Positions 22,657 through 32,947 of a stretch of DNA of 64,000 bases are shown here, piece after piece. Origin of the DNA: Leptodontidium sp. MPI-SDFR-AT-0119. Taxonomy: Eukaryota > Ascomycota > Leotiomycetes > Helotiales > Leptodontidiaceae. Made by a program: the position numbers and the translations under genes. Position 1 is the first letter of the stretch. Each line of letters starts with the position of its first letter. The notes beneath the pieces were generated by a model. That model was not told where the DNA came from, did not search any database, and was given only the letters and a program-made list of their open reading frames with translations. The DNA lies in NCBI GenBank assembly GCA_020726505.1, contig JAHLEZ010000001.1, forward strand, positions 6,014,001 through 6,078,000, read 5' to 3'.

Positions 22657-24031
22657 CTAAATTTCATCTCTATCATCTATGACATGTATCTTTATGCTTC
22701 CTTTACTGACATCGGAACACAGCTTCATGGCATCGATTGCCCGTTCAAGAGGAAAAGTATGAGTGATCAGCTTATCAAGATTCAGGACTCCTCCTGACAA
22801 TGCGCTGATACCTGCTGGCCAAGTATCAGCGTATCGGTTGATAAATTTTAAGTTGATCTAAGTTATGGTCAGCGTGTTGATGTCGCTCGTTACGTTTCGC
22901 AAATGGTGAGTCTTACCTCTGCAAGAGAAATATGCATGAAAGGCAAGTTATTCATGATTGCCTTTCCCACTCCGATTACTGTTAGGTCGCCTCCTTTCCG
23001 TACAGTGTAAGCCGCCGTGACAACGGAACTCTCCACTCCTGTGCATTCCAAGATAGTCTCGGGTGCTTCATACTCCATCTCTCCAAACAGACTCCTGATA
23101 GCTTTCGCATTTTCTTGAGCGTCGATATCTCGGCGAACTTGATAGGTCTGGCAACATGGCACGAACTCTTTGGCAAATGCTAGGCGACTGGGTTCCAGAT
23201 CTGTGATCACAATTGGGTGGGCGCCTGAAGCTCTTGCAGCAGCTAGAGCAATGAGGCCAATTGGGCCAGCACCACAAACGACGACTCCTCGGCCGAGTGA
23301 GAGGTGCGAACGTGAGATGCCATGCATAACGACAGACAGTGGCTCGAGAAGCGCCCCCTGAGACAATGTCATCGTATCAGGGATCCTGCAATATGTCAAT
23401 ATCCTCGCTATTAGCAGATAAAGACTGAGGCTTACTTGTGAATCCATCTCGCGGGATGAACCTTGAACCTCTGCAACGAGCCGTGATATGGATAAACACC
23501 CGAAAATTTCACATCGTCACAGAGGTTGTATCTCCCTTTCATACAGAGGAAACAAGTCCCACAAGGAACACCAGGTTCAACGGCAACTCGATCTCCCTTG
23601 CTGAAATTTGACACTCCCTCTCCAACTTCCAGCACAATTCCAGCTGCCTCATGACCTAGGATACAATCTCCATCCACAGTCAAGCTTCCAATTGCGCCTG
23701 TTTTCCAGAAATGGATGTCTGAGCTGTAAGAATTCTGTCAATGTTTATTTCCAACAATACCGGATTTGAACAAAGAGACATACCCGCAAATCCCAGTAAC
23801 CTTGATATGTAGGAGGACTTCGCCAACCCCCGGCTTTAATCTTGGAGCTGAGACCAATTTGATCTTGTGATCGGCTGTTACTTGCAAACTTGGGTTCTTG
23901 ATTCTCAATGCCTCTTCATATGTGAGAGACTGGCTGTCGATATCAGTGGGGCAGCATAATGGCGAGCCATTGGATTTTGAAGGGACAACTGGAGGCGCTG
24001 TGGCCGTGACCGAGTCTCGAGACGGCGACAT
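22657..24031 (-). CDS. NAD-type polyol dehydrogenase (L-arabinitol/xylitol dehydrogenase-like, MDR family)
   Basis: Zinc-dependent medium-chain dehydrogenase oxidising a sugar alcohol to a ketose. Four exons: 24031-23784, 23723-23436, 23385-22917 and 22857-22657, giving 401 aa. Splicing at TGICG|SDIHFWK restores the catalytic zinc region (Cys82). The structural-zinc motif CGTCFLCMKGRYNLC has all four cysteines (C-x2-C-x2-C-x7-C). GHEAAG and GDRVAVEPGVPC are typical, as is the Rossmann GAGPIGL, followed by ITDLEPSRL whose Asp points to NAD rather than NADP. ECTGVESS and the C-terminal NRYADTWPAGI are shared with fungal L-arabinitol-4- and xylitol dehydrogenases. About 40 extra N-terminal residues are present. 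Divergent from the xylose-reductase gene across 360 bp, suggesting co-regulation. Exact polyol specificity is not decidable. Confidence 0.9.
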
Positions 24032-24391
24032 TACAAAGTTTTAGTTGTGAATGATTTTGGGACGCTACAGAAAGAGGAGAATCTCTGGAATTGTATGATT
24101 GCCTTTACAAAGGTCCAGATGATTAATTGTTATGTCAAGAGGGGGTGATACGGACGATAACGACCCTGGGGTTCGGACGGTAGGTTAGTATTCCCAAATA
24201 GGAAGGTCTAGGCACCGACTTCTCCTCCTATCCCACGCGACAATGGCCAGCAGTCGAGTACATGTTAAAAGCAAGAGAATTTTGGTTCTTGATTTTCAGA
24301 CTTCCTCAACAAGGCCAAATTCTCAAACCCACATACCAATTCCTATATTCAACATCAGACCACCACCCAACCTCGGATCAACACTCAAAAA
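24032..24391. promoter_or_regulatory. Bidirectional promoter of polyol dehydrogenase and xylose reductase
   Basis: A compact divergent promoter. It contains CGGAC at 24151 and again at 24174, and between them CTGGGG (24166-24171), which fits the CreA carbon-repressor consensus SYGGRG. No GGCTAA (XlnR-type) element was seen on the strand read. Site function is inferred from consensus only. Confidence 0.35.
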
Positions 24392-25680
24392 ATGGCACAG
24401 ACCGTCAAATTAGCTTCCGGCTACGACATGCCCCTCGTCGGCTTTGGTCTCTGGAAAGTCGACCGTAACACCACAGCCGATACTGTATACGCTGCTATTC
24501 AAGCTGGTTACCGACTATTTGATGGGGCGTATGATTATGCGAATGAGAAAGAGGCGGGAGAAGGGATTAGGCGTGCTATTGGTGAGGGGTTGGTGAAGAG
24601 AGAGGAGGTGTTTGTTACGACGAAGTTATGGAATACTTATCATAAGAAGTGAGTTCTTTCGAATCTCATTTTGAATTATTGAAAAGACGAAAAATCAGAA
24701 GGGTCGGAGAGAAATACTGATTTAACACAGAGAACGTGTTGAGGAGATGGGGAAGCTACAGTGTGAGACATGGGGGCTGGGACATATTGATCTCTACTTG
24801 ATTCATTTTCCTGTAGCCCAGGAGTACATTGAGCCTGAAAAGTTACGGTATCCTGTTAGTATATTATCTGACTCAATAAAGAAGGAGAATGATGCTGACT
24901 GATTCTAGGGTTGGTGGCAAGACGCTGCTCATTCCGTTGTTTCTCTCGCTAAAGTCCCGATTATGGAGACATGGCAAGCTATGGTTCGTATTTCCTGTCT
25001 GTCCCAACTCTTTTCCTCCCTCGTTTGCATGCCTAATTTACACACAACCAGGAATCCCTCGTTGACGCCCAAATCTGCCGCTCCATTGGTGTCTCCAACT
25101 TCTCGACCCAGCTCCTTTACGACATGCTCTCCTACACGCGACACCCTATCTCCAGCCTGCAAATCGAGCACCACCCGTATCTCGTGCAGCCCCAACTCAT
25201 CGCTATGGCGCAGGAAAATGGCATCGTCGTCACTGGCTATTCGACTTTCGGGCCCCAAAGCTTCTTAGAATTGCCGGAAGAATTTAGAAAGAGGGCGAAG
25301 GATGCGCCGTTGTTGTTTGAAAGCGAGACTGTGAAGAAGATTGCGGCGAAGTATGGGAGGAAAGTGGGACAGGTGTTATTGAGGTGGGCGACACAGAGGT
25401 GAGTTTAGTTCGCTATGGTTTTGCTCCTGAACACTTCCTTCTCCGAGAAATAGAAGGAAAAGGTATTTGTAAGGAGAGTGGCTAATGATGAGGTGGTAAT
25501 AGGGGCATTGCAGTTATCCCGAAATCGAATAATAAAGCTCGATTGGCGGAGAATTTGCAGGTTAACGACTTTTCTATGACCAAAGAGGAGCTGGAGGAGA
25601 TTGCGGGGTTGGATAGAGGATTAAGGTTCAATGATCCGGGCTTCTATTTGCCAGATCATCCTATTAGAATCTTTGCTTAG
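24392..25680 (+). CDS. XYL1: NAD(P)H-dependent D-xylose-reductase-type aldo-keto reductase
   Basis: Reduces aldopentoses (xylose, arabinose) to polyols in the cytosol. Five exons, 24392-24648, 24731-24854, 24909-24983, 25052-25398 and 25503-25680, give 326 aa, the family's usual length. The AKR2 catalytic tetrad is present: Asp44 and Tyr49 in [16 protein letters not shown], Lys78 in TTKLWN, and His111 in LIHFPV. Coenzyme motif [13 protein letters not shown] and the C-terminal [15 protein letters not shown] follow xylose reductases closely; SIGVSNF and [15 protein letters not shown] are barrel-strand signatures. Introns have TGCTGAC and GGCTAAT branch points. Paired with the divergent polyol dehydrogenase it would form the first two steps of the fungal pentose pathway. 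Other small aldoses are possible substrates. Confidence 0.92.
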
Positions 25681-25928
25681 TGGTCGCCATGCTGAAGAAT
25701 GATAATGTATTGCAACTTGATCGAGAACTATTCTGTGTTTGTTTCCCTTTTTAAATTTTTTGTTTCTTTTTCGAGATTATTGACTTGATCTAGCAATCGA
25801 GCTGTGAAAGTACTATATCTTTTATCTTAGAGACTGTTTAGTGACGGCCAAATTTCATGACGTAGTTCGTGGCCACTGAGACTTTGAGGACTTCGACATG
25901 ATGTGATTTTTTTTTTCATGTAGTCTAA

Positions 25929-27374
25929 TCATTTATCATCAACTTCCACCAATATCCTCCTATAACCCCTCATAGGATACTTCCCCTTATTCACAACCTC
26001 CAAAATCAAGTGATATGTTTTCTTTCCCCATGGTATAATCTTCCCATTCAAAGGAAACACAAATCCTTCCTCCTTAGCTGGAATCTTCACCGTCACTTTC
26101 TCAAAGGTCTTACTCGCGGAAACATCTTCGAACTGCAATTTAGGGACTTCAAAGCCAACCGACCACTGCGTAGCTGATGGCTCTTGATAATGCATCCACT
26201 TGAACTCAAAATTTGAAGTAGAATCGGAGTGCCACGTTTCTGACGCGTCAAGTTCAACAACACTTCCGAATGTCGCCTTCAGTTGGATTGGTTCTAGGCC
26301 TGAATCGCCGTTCACAATAACGTGAGGAGAATGAGTAGCTGAGCTGAAGTCGGATGAGAGGGTCCATTGCATACGTGCGGCGAAGTCATCTTGATACGCC
26401 TGTCTCCAGCGCCAAATCGTTGCTTGGTTGCCGATATGAGTCTTCCCATCCATGCCAACCACCGCATCCGCCGCATCACTGTAGTGCAAACTCGCTCCAG
26501 TCGCATCCGTAAGCTGATATCTCCCTCCCCATCCACCCCATTCAGGACGAAGTGGATCAGTAAGCCCATTCTGGATCAGAGATAAAAACGTAGGTGTATC
26601 TCCTTCTGGAATGAAAACCGGGTCAGGATACGCAATTTTGCCATACGGCCCAATCTGGATGTTGTTCTGTAGCCACTCTTTCGTCACGAGACTGCTATCT
26701 GGTCCACCGAGGTTGAAGCCGTAATAAGACTCCCCACTGATGCCGCTCCAGGCTGCTAGACCATACATGTTGAAAGCGTGCACGCTTGCGATGTAGAAGA
26801 GCTTGGGAAAGTTGAAGCGGATCCACGGTCCTGCATCGTCCTGGTCTGAAATAGCATACACACGTATCTTAGACGTGAATAAGACAACCTCACTCTCTGT
26901 TCTTGTCTTTTGGATCTCGAGAAGCGCTTGAGCAAGGACATTCGCCCCTCCCCAAATAAGTACCCAAATGCAGCCATCGGTCGAGATCTGATCGATAGCT
27001 TGAATAAGCAATTCCGTGCCTTCACTGAGTGGACCACGAGCTGCCTCCATCCCATACGAATCAAGTCCCGATCTCACAATTGCACGCAAATCATCAGCAC
27101 ACGGAAATTGGCGAGTAGGCGGAACATGTGCATTTAAATTTTTCTCGACGGTTGAGTATGCATTGATGATTCTGTGAATTTCCTGCTTGTGCGTTGAGGT
27201 GCGTTGCCATGTCGAGGTCGTGGCGACGAGGGCATCTATGGTGAATTCATTGGCGTAGAGGAGGAAACGAGTTAGGGATTCGGCGTCGTCGGGCTCGTTG
27301 CAGATGTCTGTCAAGACGACGATATGGGGTTTTGATTTGAATGCGGGGATGGTTTGGAAGGTCTTGGAAGCCAT
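25929..27374 (-). CDS. Sde182-like protein (nucleoside-hydrolase-fold, formerly DUF1593)
   Basis: Single exon, 481 aa. The N-terminus HIVVLTDICNEPDDAESLTR carries the aspartate cluster that binds Ca2+ and ribose in nucleoside hydrolases, and the domain continues through LIWGGANVLAQALLEIQKTR and RVYAISDQDDAGPWIRFNFP to about residue 320. The C-terminal 130 residues (from HSPHVIVNGDSGLEPIQLKA) form the beta-rich domain found in bacterial Sde182-type, sometimes called cellulose-binding, proteins. No signal peptide is visible, so the fungal protein probably acts inside the cell on an imported glycoside; this is inference. It shares a 712-bp repeat-containing promoter with the sugar transporter and lies tail-to-tail with the xylose reductase. 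Confidence 0.85.
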   Translation of the reverse strand: MASKTFQTIPAFKSKPHIVVLTDICNEPDDAESLTRFLLYANEFTIDALVATTSTWQRTSTHKQEIHRIINAYSTVEKNLNAHVPPTRQFPCADDLRAIVRSGLDSYGMEAARGPLSEGTELLIQAIDQISTDGCIWVLIWGGANVLAQALLEIQKTRTESEVVLFTSKIRVYAISDQDDAGPWIRFNFPKLFYIASVHAFNMYGLAAWSGISGESYYGFNLGGPDSSLVTKEWLQNNIQIGPYGKIAYPDPVFIPEGDTPTFLSLIQNGLTDPLRPEWGGWGGRYQLTDATGASLHYSDAADAVVGMDGKTHIGNQATIWRWRQAYQDDFAARMQWTLSSDFSSATHSPHVIVNGDSGLEPIQLKATFGSVVELDASETWHSDSTSNFEFKWMHYQEPSATQWSVGFEVPKLQFEDVSASKTFEKVTVKIPAKEEGFVFPLNGKIIPWGKKTYHLILEVVNKGKYPMRGYRRILVEVDDK

Positions 27375-28086
27375 TTATTTTTGTGTTTGGCACGAGATAG
27401 AGTCAGTCTAGTTGAAAGTCTGGGGAAGGGTGGCTGGCGATGAAGATAAATAACTTAATTAAGATGGTTCTTTGTGAATATGGAATAAATATGAGGGTGG
27501 GTGGTCTGGTGGAGTCCTAAATAGGAAAGTGGGGCTTGTAGTTGTTAAGCTTCAGAAAAGGGAAGGAATGGAAGGTAAAGGCACTACTTCGGCAGCGGCA
27601 GGAGACGGATGGAATGTTTCTACGTTACTTGAAATGAAATTTTTTGCACAGAAAGGGAAGGCAAAGGCACTACTTCGGCAGCGGCAGGAGATGGATGGAA
27701 TGTTCCTAGTATCATCTATAATCTGCGTTACTTGAACTGAAATTTTTGTACAGAAAGGGAAGGCAAAGGCACCACGGCGGAGTTACTTCGGCGCAGGCAG
27801 GAAGGAATTCCCCCACATCCCCGCATCCCCGCCTCCACCTCCACCCCTGTTTATCCCGAACCTTCATTCAATCCAATCCCAGCCCATGTCATTACTCGTA
27901 AAACCTACCTATGTATGAATTCTCGGTCGAGACCCAAATGGTTGAAACGAGGAATATAAATATATACGTTACGATCCCTCATAGCCATGGCCACATTCCA
28001 TCCACCGCGATCAAAATTTCAACAATTCCATACTATACCCATTCCCCCCCAATTTCGCTCATCGGAATACCTGAGACAACTTCGTC
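27375..28086. promoter_or_regulatory. Bidirectional promoter of Sde182-like gene and sugar transporter
   Basis: Shared divergent promoter containing three copies of a repeat (separate entry) and a C-rich stretch near 27810-27850. Probable control region for both genes. Confidence 0.45.
27553..27802. repeat. Tandem repeat, two full copies and one partial, about 100 bp each
   Basis: Copies begin near 27553, 27651 and 27753 with GAAAGGGAAGGCAAAGGCAC or a variant. The first two share ACTTCGGCAGCGGCAGGAGA/T then TGGATGGAATGTT, ending in a GAAATTTTTTG-like block; the third is partial. Each copy has closely spaced CGG triplets, the half-site of Zn2Cys6 regulators. Confidence 0.85.
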
Positions 28087-30194
28087 ATGGCTGTTGATGA
28101 AGCCCCCGTAGAGAAAGGCAACACACACTACCTCGAGAACGTCGATGAGCAAGCTGCCCACATCGCTAACCAAGACGATCATGATATCACCGCCATCCAG
28201 GCCTTGCGAAAGAACCCAACAACAGTTCTCTGGTGTGCCTACGCCATTTGGATCCTCGTATTGAACAGTTTCGAGAATCAAGCAGCTGGCAGTGCCCTCG
28301 GTATACCTCAGTTCAGGTAGCCTACCCCACTTCATCTCATCTTTTGACAGGCTCTGCGTAATCATCAATACTAACAAATATCCCTTACAGGAAAGATTTT
28401 GGGTACGCATTCGGAGGCGACTATGTCCTCCCAGCCGATTGGCAAGGTGCTTTCAGTGGCGGCCCAGTTGCTTCGTAAGATGTTCAAAAGCATATGATTC
28501 CCATCGGCTCACTAACTTCCCAACAGTGCAGTCTTTGGCTCTTTCGCTGCAGGCTGGATAGCTGACAAGATTGGACGCAAGCTGACCTATGCTATTTGCT
28601 TTCTGTTCTCTGTCATCGGTATTACACTTGAAGTCGTAGCCACAAACTCTCCCATCTTTTTCGGGGGGAAATTTGTCAATGGATTTGCTATTGGTGGATT
28701 CATTTCTGTTTCTTTTACCTACATTGGAGAAGTAATTGCAACCCTCTGTCACTTGAGGAAGCTCTGATCTAATCATCCCCTCTATAGATCGCACCAACCG
28801 CTCTCAGGGGCATTCTCAGCAGCGCCGCCGCAATTGCATTCACTTTTGGACCTTTCCTGGTTGCACTGATACAAAAAGGCGAAGGGTCGAAAACCACTCG
28901 GTGGGCCTACAGGTCTATCTTTGTAGCTCAATACGGTGTTCTAGCAATTGGTGTTGCAGGGTGGCCTTTCATGCCAGAGTGAGAATGATCCCCCGTGCTA
29001 TTATCAGCATCATCAACTGACCGTCCCAGATCGCCTTGGTGGCTACTCAGCAAAGGAAAGGAAGCCAAAGCCGCGAACGCCCTTCGTAAGCTAGGCTACA
29101 CTCCCGAAGATGTCGAAAAACGAATGGCTGCGATTGTTCTCACTTTGGAAGAAGTAAAGCGCGAAACCGAAGGGGCAAGCTTCCTAGAGTGTTTCAGAAA
29201 ATCCAATCTTCGTCGTACCATGATCTCAATAGCTCCGCTTTCCATTCAAGCATTATCGGGAGTTTGTATGTCAATCCCAATGCATTTCTAGTCATATATA
29301 CGTATCATGCTAACATCATTCAGTTTTCGTGTCTGCATACAGCACATACTACTACCAAAGCGTCTACTCCTCAGATATGAGCTTCATCTTGCAAATTGTC
29401 CAGCAAGTTCTCTCTCTGATCGGAAACGTCTGCTCCTGGTTCATCATCGATAGAATTGGACGACGAAACAGTCAATTCTATGGATTGCTCCTCCTCACAG
29501 TCATTTTAGTCGTGACTGCGGCTCTTGCAACTGTTGGGTCACTTCCTGCACTGAAAGGTATCTCCAGTCCTAATGTGAGACCGAGACTTGTCGACTGACT
29601 TTTTCTTGTAAGGCTCTTGTGCGTTGATATTGCTGTACTGCTTTGTATACAAGTAAGTGAAATTTGCCTCTACTAAGTTGCCCATTCTAAAAGAGTTTGC
29701 AGCGTTACAATCGGAGCAACTGCGTTTACTATCCTGACTGAGTCTTCAACATCACGGCTCCGAGTGAAGACAATTGCCATTGGAAACGCGCTTCAGAACG
29801 GCATTTTTGTAAGAGATACCCCACACTTCATTCCAAAATCGTGCCAATTGCCCCTAGCTAACATCTAGAACCCAGACCATGTGGTCATTTGTGATACCTT
29901 TCGTCTTCAACCCTGACAAAGCCGCTCTCGTAAGTTCATCTTGATATCGTCAATTCTGTAACCACATACCTAACACCAGATTTCCAGGGAGGAAAGACTT
30001 GCTTTATCTTCGCCGGCTTGGCTGTATTTTGCCTGATCTATCTTTGGTTCTGTCAACCAGAAACAGCAGGGAGAACATATGAGGAACTCGATGAGATGTT
30101 TATTAAGGGCGTCCCGGCAAGAGAGTTCAAGACTTATGTGACGGATGCTCAGCTGCGGGGCGAGCAGGCTAAGGAAATTCAGCGGGGTAGCTAG
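28087..30194 (+). CDS. MFS sugar transporter (hexose / alpha-glucoside type)
   Basis: Twelve-helix sugar:proton symporter of the plasma membrane. Ten exons (28087-28316, 28391-28474, 28527-28731, 28788-28978, 29030-29265, 29324-29557, 29613-29652, 29703-29808, 29876-29929, 29988-30194) give 528 aa. All ten have consensus borders, with branch points such as GCTAAC and CTGAC. Sugar-porter motifs: AAGWIADKIGRK (loop 2-3), GEIAPTALRG split across an intron, PESPWWLLSKGKEAKA (PESPR-like), IIDRIGRRN (loop 8-9), and WFCQPETAGRTYEELDEMF at the end of TM12. The 45-residue cytosolic N-terminus is acidic. It faces the Sde182-like gene across a repeat-bearing promoter and is followed by a Zn2Cys6 regulator, so it is the likely importer for the cluster's substrate. 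Substrate not determinable. Confidence 0.92.
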
Positions 30195-30797
30195 AGTTGG
30201 GTATAAAGGAAGGGAATATGAGCACATGAGCGTAGAAGTGCGTCATATGCAGAGGATAGAGATGAGATGTAGCAATTTTTTCGTTGAGCTGTTATTGCAA
30301 ATATTTGCTCCCAATTAGTATGTCCGGTATTTTTAGCCTTATCTTTATTTTTCTATCGTTCATGACTCGGTTCGGAGGTACTATCATCCTTTGAATCGTT
30401 GAATAGCACTTGGCTCTCTGAGTGCAGCTCATCAAAGAATCAGAAAGTCGAGGTCGGATAAGCAAGAGTCAAAATACCAAGAATATCGGTGCGAGAATCG
30501 TCGATATCCCAGACGCTGAATTGGTAAAGTGAGATTATAAACATGTAGACCCTATATCAGAAACCAATAGAAAACATGTAGAAAACACAATTTGACCAAC
30601 GTTATCGATTAATTTTCTAGCAGCACATGTGATTTGATTTCAGTTGTGGGGGAAACCCGACCCCGCTTTCCAAACCCTTGACCAACTCAATCTCACTTCC
30701 CATAATCGCTCAACTACACCATACAACGTATCAATGCTTGATACCAAATAGATGCAAGTACTAGGATCAGCGCATCCAAACCCATCTTCATTCGATC
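30195..30797. other. Intergenic transporter / Zn2Cys6 regulator
   Basis: Holds the transporter 3' end and the regulator's promoter. No gene seen. Confidence 0.4.
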
Positions 30798-32947
30798 ATG
30801 GCATCCACACGTAGTCCAGCCAACACGCCAAGGCTAAGGACAAGAAACGGATGCTGGACATGCAGGAAACGCAGAAGAAAATGTAAGTCGAAGCTTCCTA
30901 GTAAGAGGCTAAGAACAAACATCACTAAGAACGAATAGGCGACGAAAGGAAGCCACGATGCCAGAACTGTATCGACAAGGACCGCAAATGCCAATATGGT
31001 CTGCAATTGACCTTCCTCGACGTGAACATGCAAACTTTACTATCGCATGATTCAAATAATTTGGAAAGAAACGCTCCTGGGAAGTATCAAAATCTTCAAG
31101 TATGAAATTTCCATTGAATTCTTTGCCAGGATTCTGTACTAAACTTGTGTAGTTCGTTGATGGCTTAGAAGAGACGCCTGATTATCCTGAGACTTTCCAG
31201 CCCGAGGCTGAGAGAGTGGAGGATGCCTTTACACAATCGATCCCCTCGCAGCTTCAAAATCCAGCGGCCAATTTAGATGAGCATGTATCTTCTCCGAGTG
31301 ACGTATCGGATCTACCTGATTCGGATTTGCCCTTCCTAGATGACGTTCGGAGATCTTTCGAGGGCGGGGTTCCCCAGCCTGAAGCACGAATGGGTAGGCA
31401 TGCAACACCTAGAAGAATATCGAAGACTCCCAGAATAACGCCATCAAGTCCAATGCCAGCCATAATGAGAATCGAAGGTAAGTCCTAGCGCGTCCCAGGA
31501 ATATTCCAGTTGACTTACAGCACAAAGCAGGAACCCCGCTCTCGGGTTTACACAGGCCTCCAAGTTTTGAGACAGGCCAGTCACCCAAGAGCTCTGGAGT
31601 AGGAGCTATGTCTCCTTTAGCTAGAATTCAAAAGCCGAATGATATTTCGTCCAGGGAGGAAAGGGAGAACACAGTCTCGACACAGAAGCTCCTAAAGATG
31701 TTCATAGATAAGGTGATACCGTGGGTAAGTAAAGTTTCTTAAGATGTTTAGATAACTCTCGTTGTTAGACATTGTGGACTAACAGCAGTCAGCTTGACAT
31801 GGACTGTCCGGGATCATCACACAGCGCTTACCTACCCATCATAACTTCCCAATATCCACCACTGAAATTAACTATTTTGGTCCTAGCTGCATACCAGTCA
31901 CCACGTCTTGTAAATTCAGAAATTTTTTCTCAGCTTAGAACGCGAGCAAATGAAGAACTGGATTTGGAGCAAAATGTTAAAGAAAGGGATGATAGCGCGG
32001 CCCGGGAGCTACTCGTTATAGCTCATTTACTCTCAGAGCCACTCCACACGTGGAGATCGACAATGGCGGACCGGCTAGCGGCCATGGATGTATTAGCGCG
32101 ACAATGTACTTTGCTTGAAACCTTCAAAAGAGTTTCATGGTGGGCATTACTCCGCTTTGGTGAGCCAATATCGAAACTGCTCATTATACAAACAGAGCGA
32201 GACAACCAAACGGAAAGGCTAACTTAGATCATAGATCTCGGTATTTCTATCATTTCACATCAGCCTCCTCTCACCAACATAGAGAAATGGACCAACGCCG
32301 ATACCTCCTCCTCATCCTCTCCCAGTTGTGGAGATCTCCAAGTCACCTACCACGATAAAACATTGCTACTCTGCCTAAATGTAGTCAAATTTCGCTTTTC
32401 CCAAGATACCTCCCACGCCGAAGACACCTGGACTCGTCTCCACACTCAGCATCAAAGCCTCACAGCATCTCATCCATCTCAATCTCAATCTCTCCTCACA
32501 TCATCAATCGGCCACATCTCTCTATCCGCCCCAGACACTTCCACCAGCACCACAACCCCCCTCTCCTTCCCTTTCCAACTTCACACCACACGCCTATCCT
32601 TCTACGCCACGCTCCTCACGCACCTTACCTCCCTCCTCCTCCTCCAATGCCTCCCACCGAGACTCAAATTAAAACTTAAGCTTACTCAGACCGCCCTTCT
32701 TCAGAGCCTGAAGACGGAGACTTGGCATGCTGTGCAGATCTGTTCGCTCGCACTGAGCAATCGCGTAATATGGTCGTACGATCCTGTAGTTATTGCAGCG
32801 CTATTGTTAGCTGGGAGGATGCTTAGCTATGAGGCACAGCAACAGGAATTGATAAGATTCTTAAGGACGCTGAGGGTAGTCACAAGTTGGGTGTTTGATG
32901 CTGAAATTGCGGAGTTGGAGGAGGCTTGGGAAGACGGGTATCTTTAA
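30798..32947 (+). CDS. Zn2Cys6 transcription factor
   Basis: Nuclear Gal4-type regulator. Six exons (30798-30882, 30939-31099, 31153-31477, 31531-31724, 31793-32159, 32235-32947) give 614 aa. The binuclear cluster GCWTCRKRRRKC-DERKPRCQNC-IDKDRKC (about residues 17-47) fits C-x2-C-x6-C-x6-C-x2-C-x6-C and is split by the first intron inside the third Cys codon, a common position. Residues about 75-250 are Ser/Pro-rich and disordered; then the regulatory domain begins at KLLKMFIDKVIPWLDMDCPG, with later LRFDLGISIISHQ and a C-terminal ARM-like part ending TSWVFDAEIAELEEAWEDGY. The last intron uses a downstream TAG acceptor at 32234 after a GCTAAC branch point. Lying next to the transporter, it is the best candidate for the cluster-specific regulator. 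Confidence 0.88.

Noticed and set aside
27553..27802. CRISPR-like array
   Set aside because: Repeats are direct, about 100 bp and adjacent, with no spacers, in a eukaryotic promoter; a tandem repeat is the right reading.
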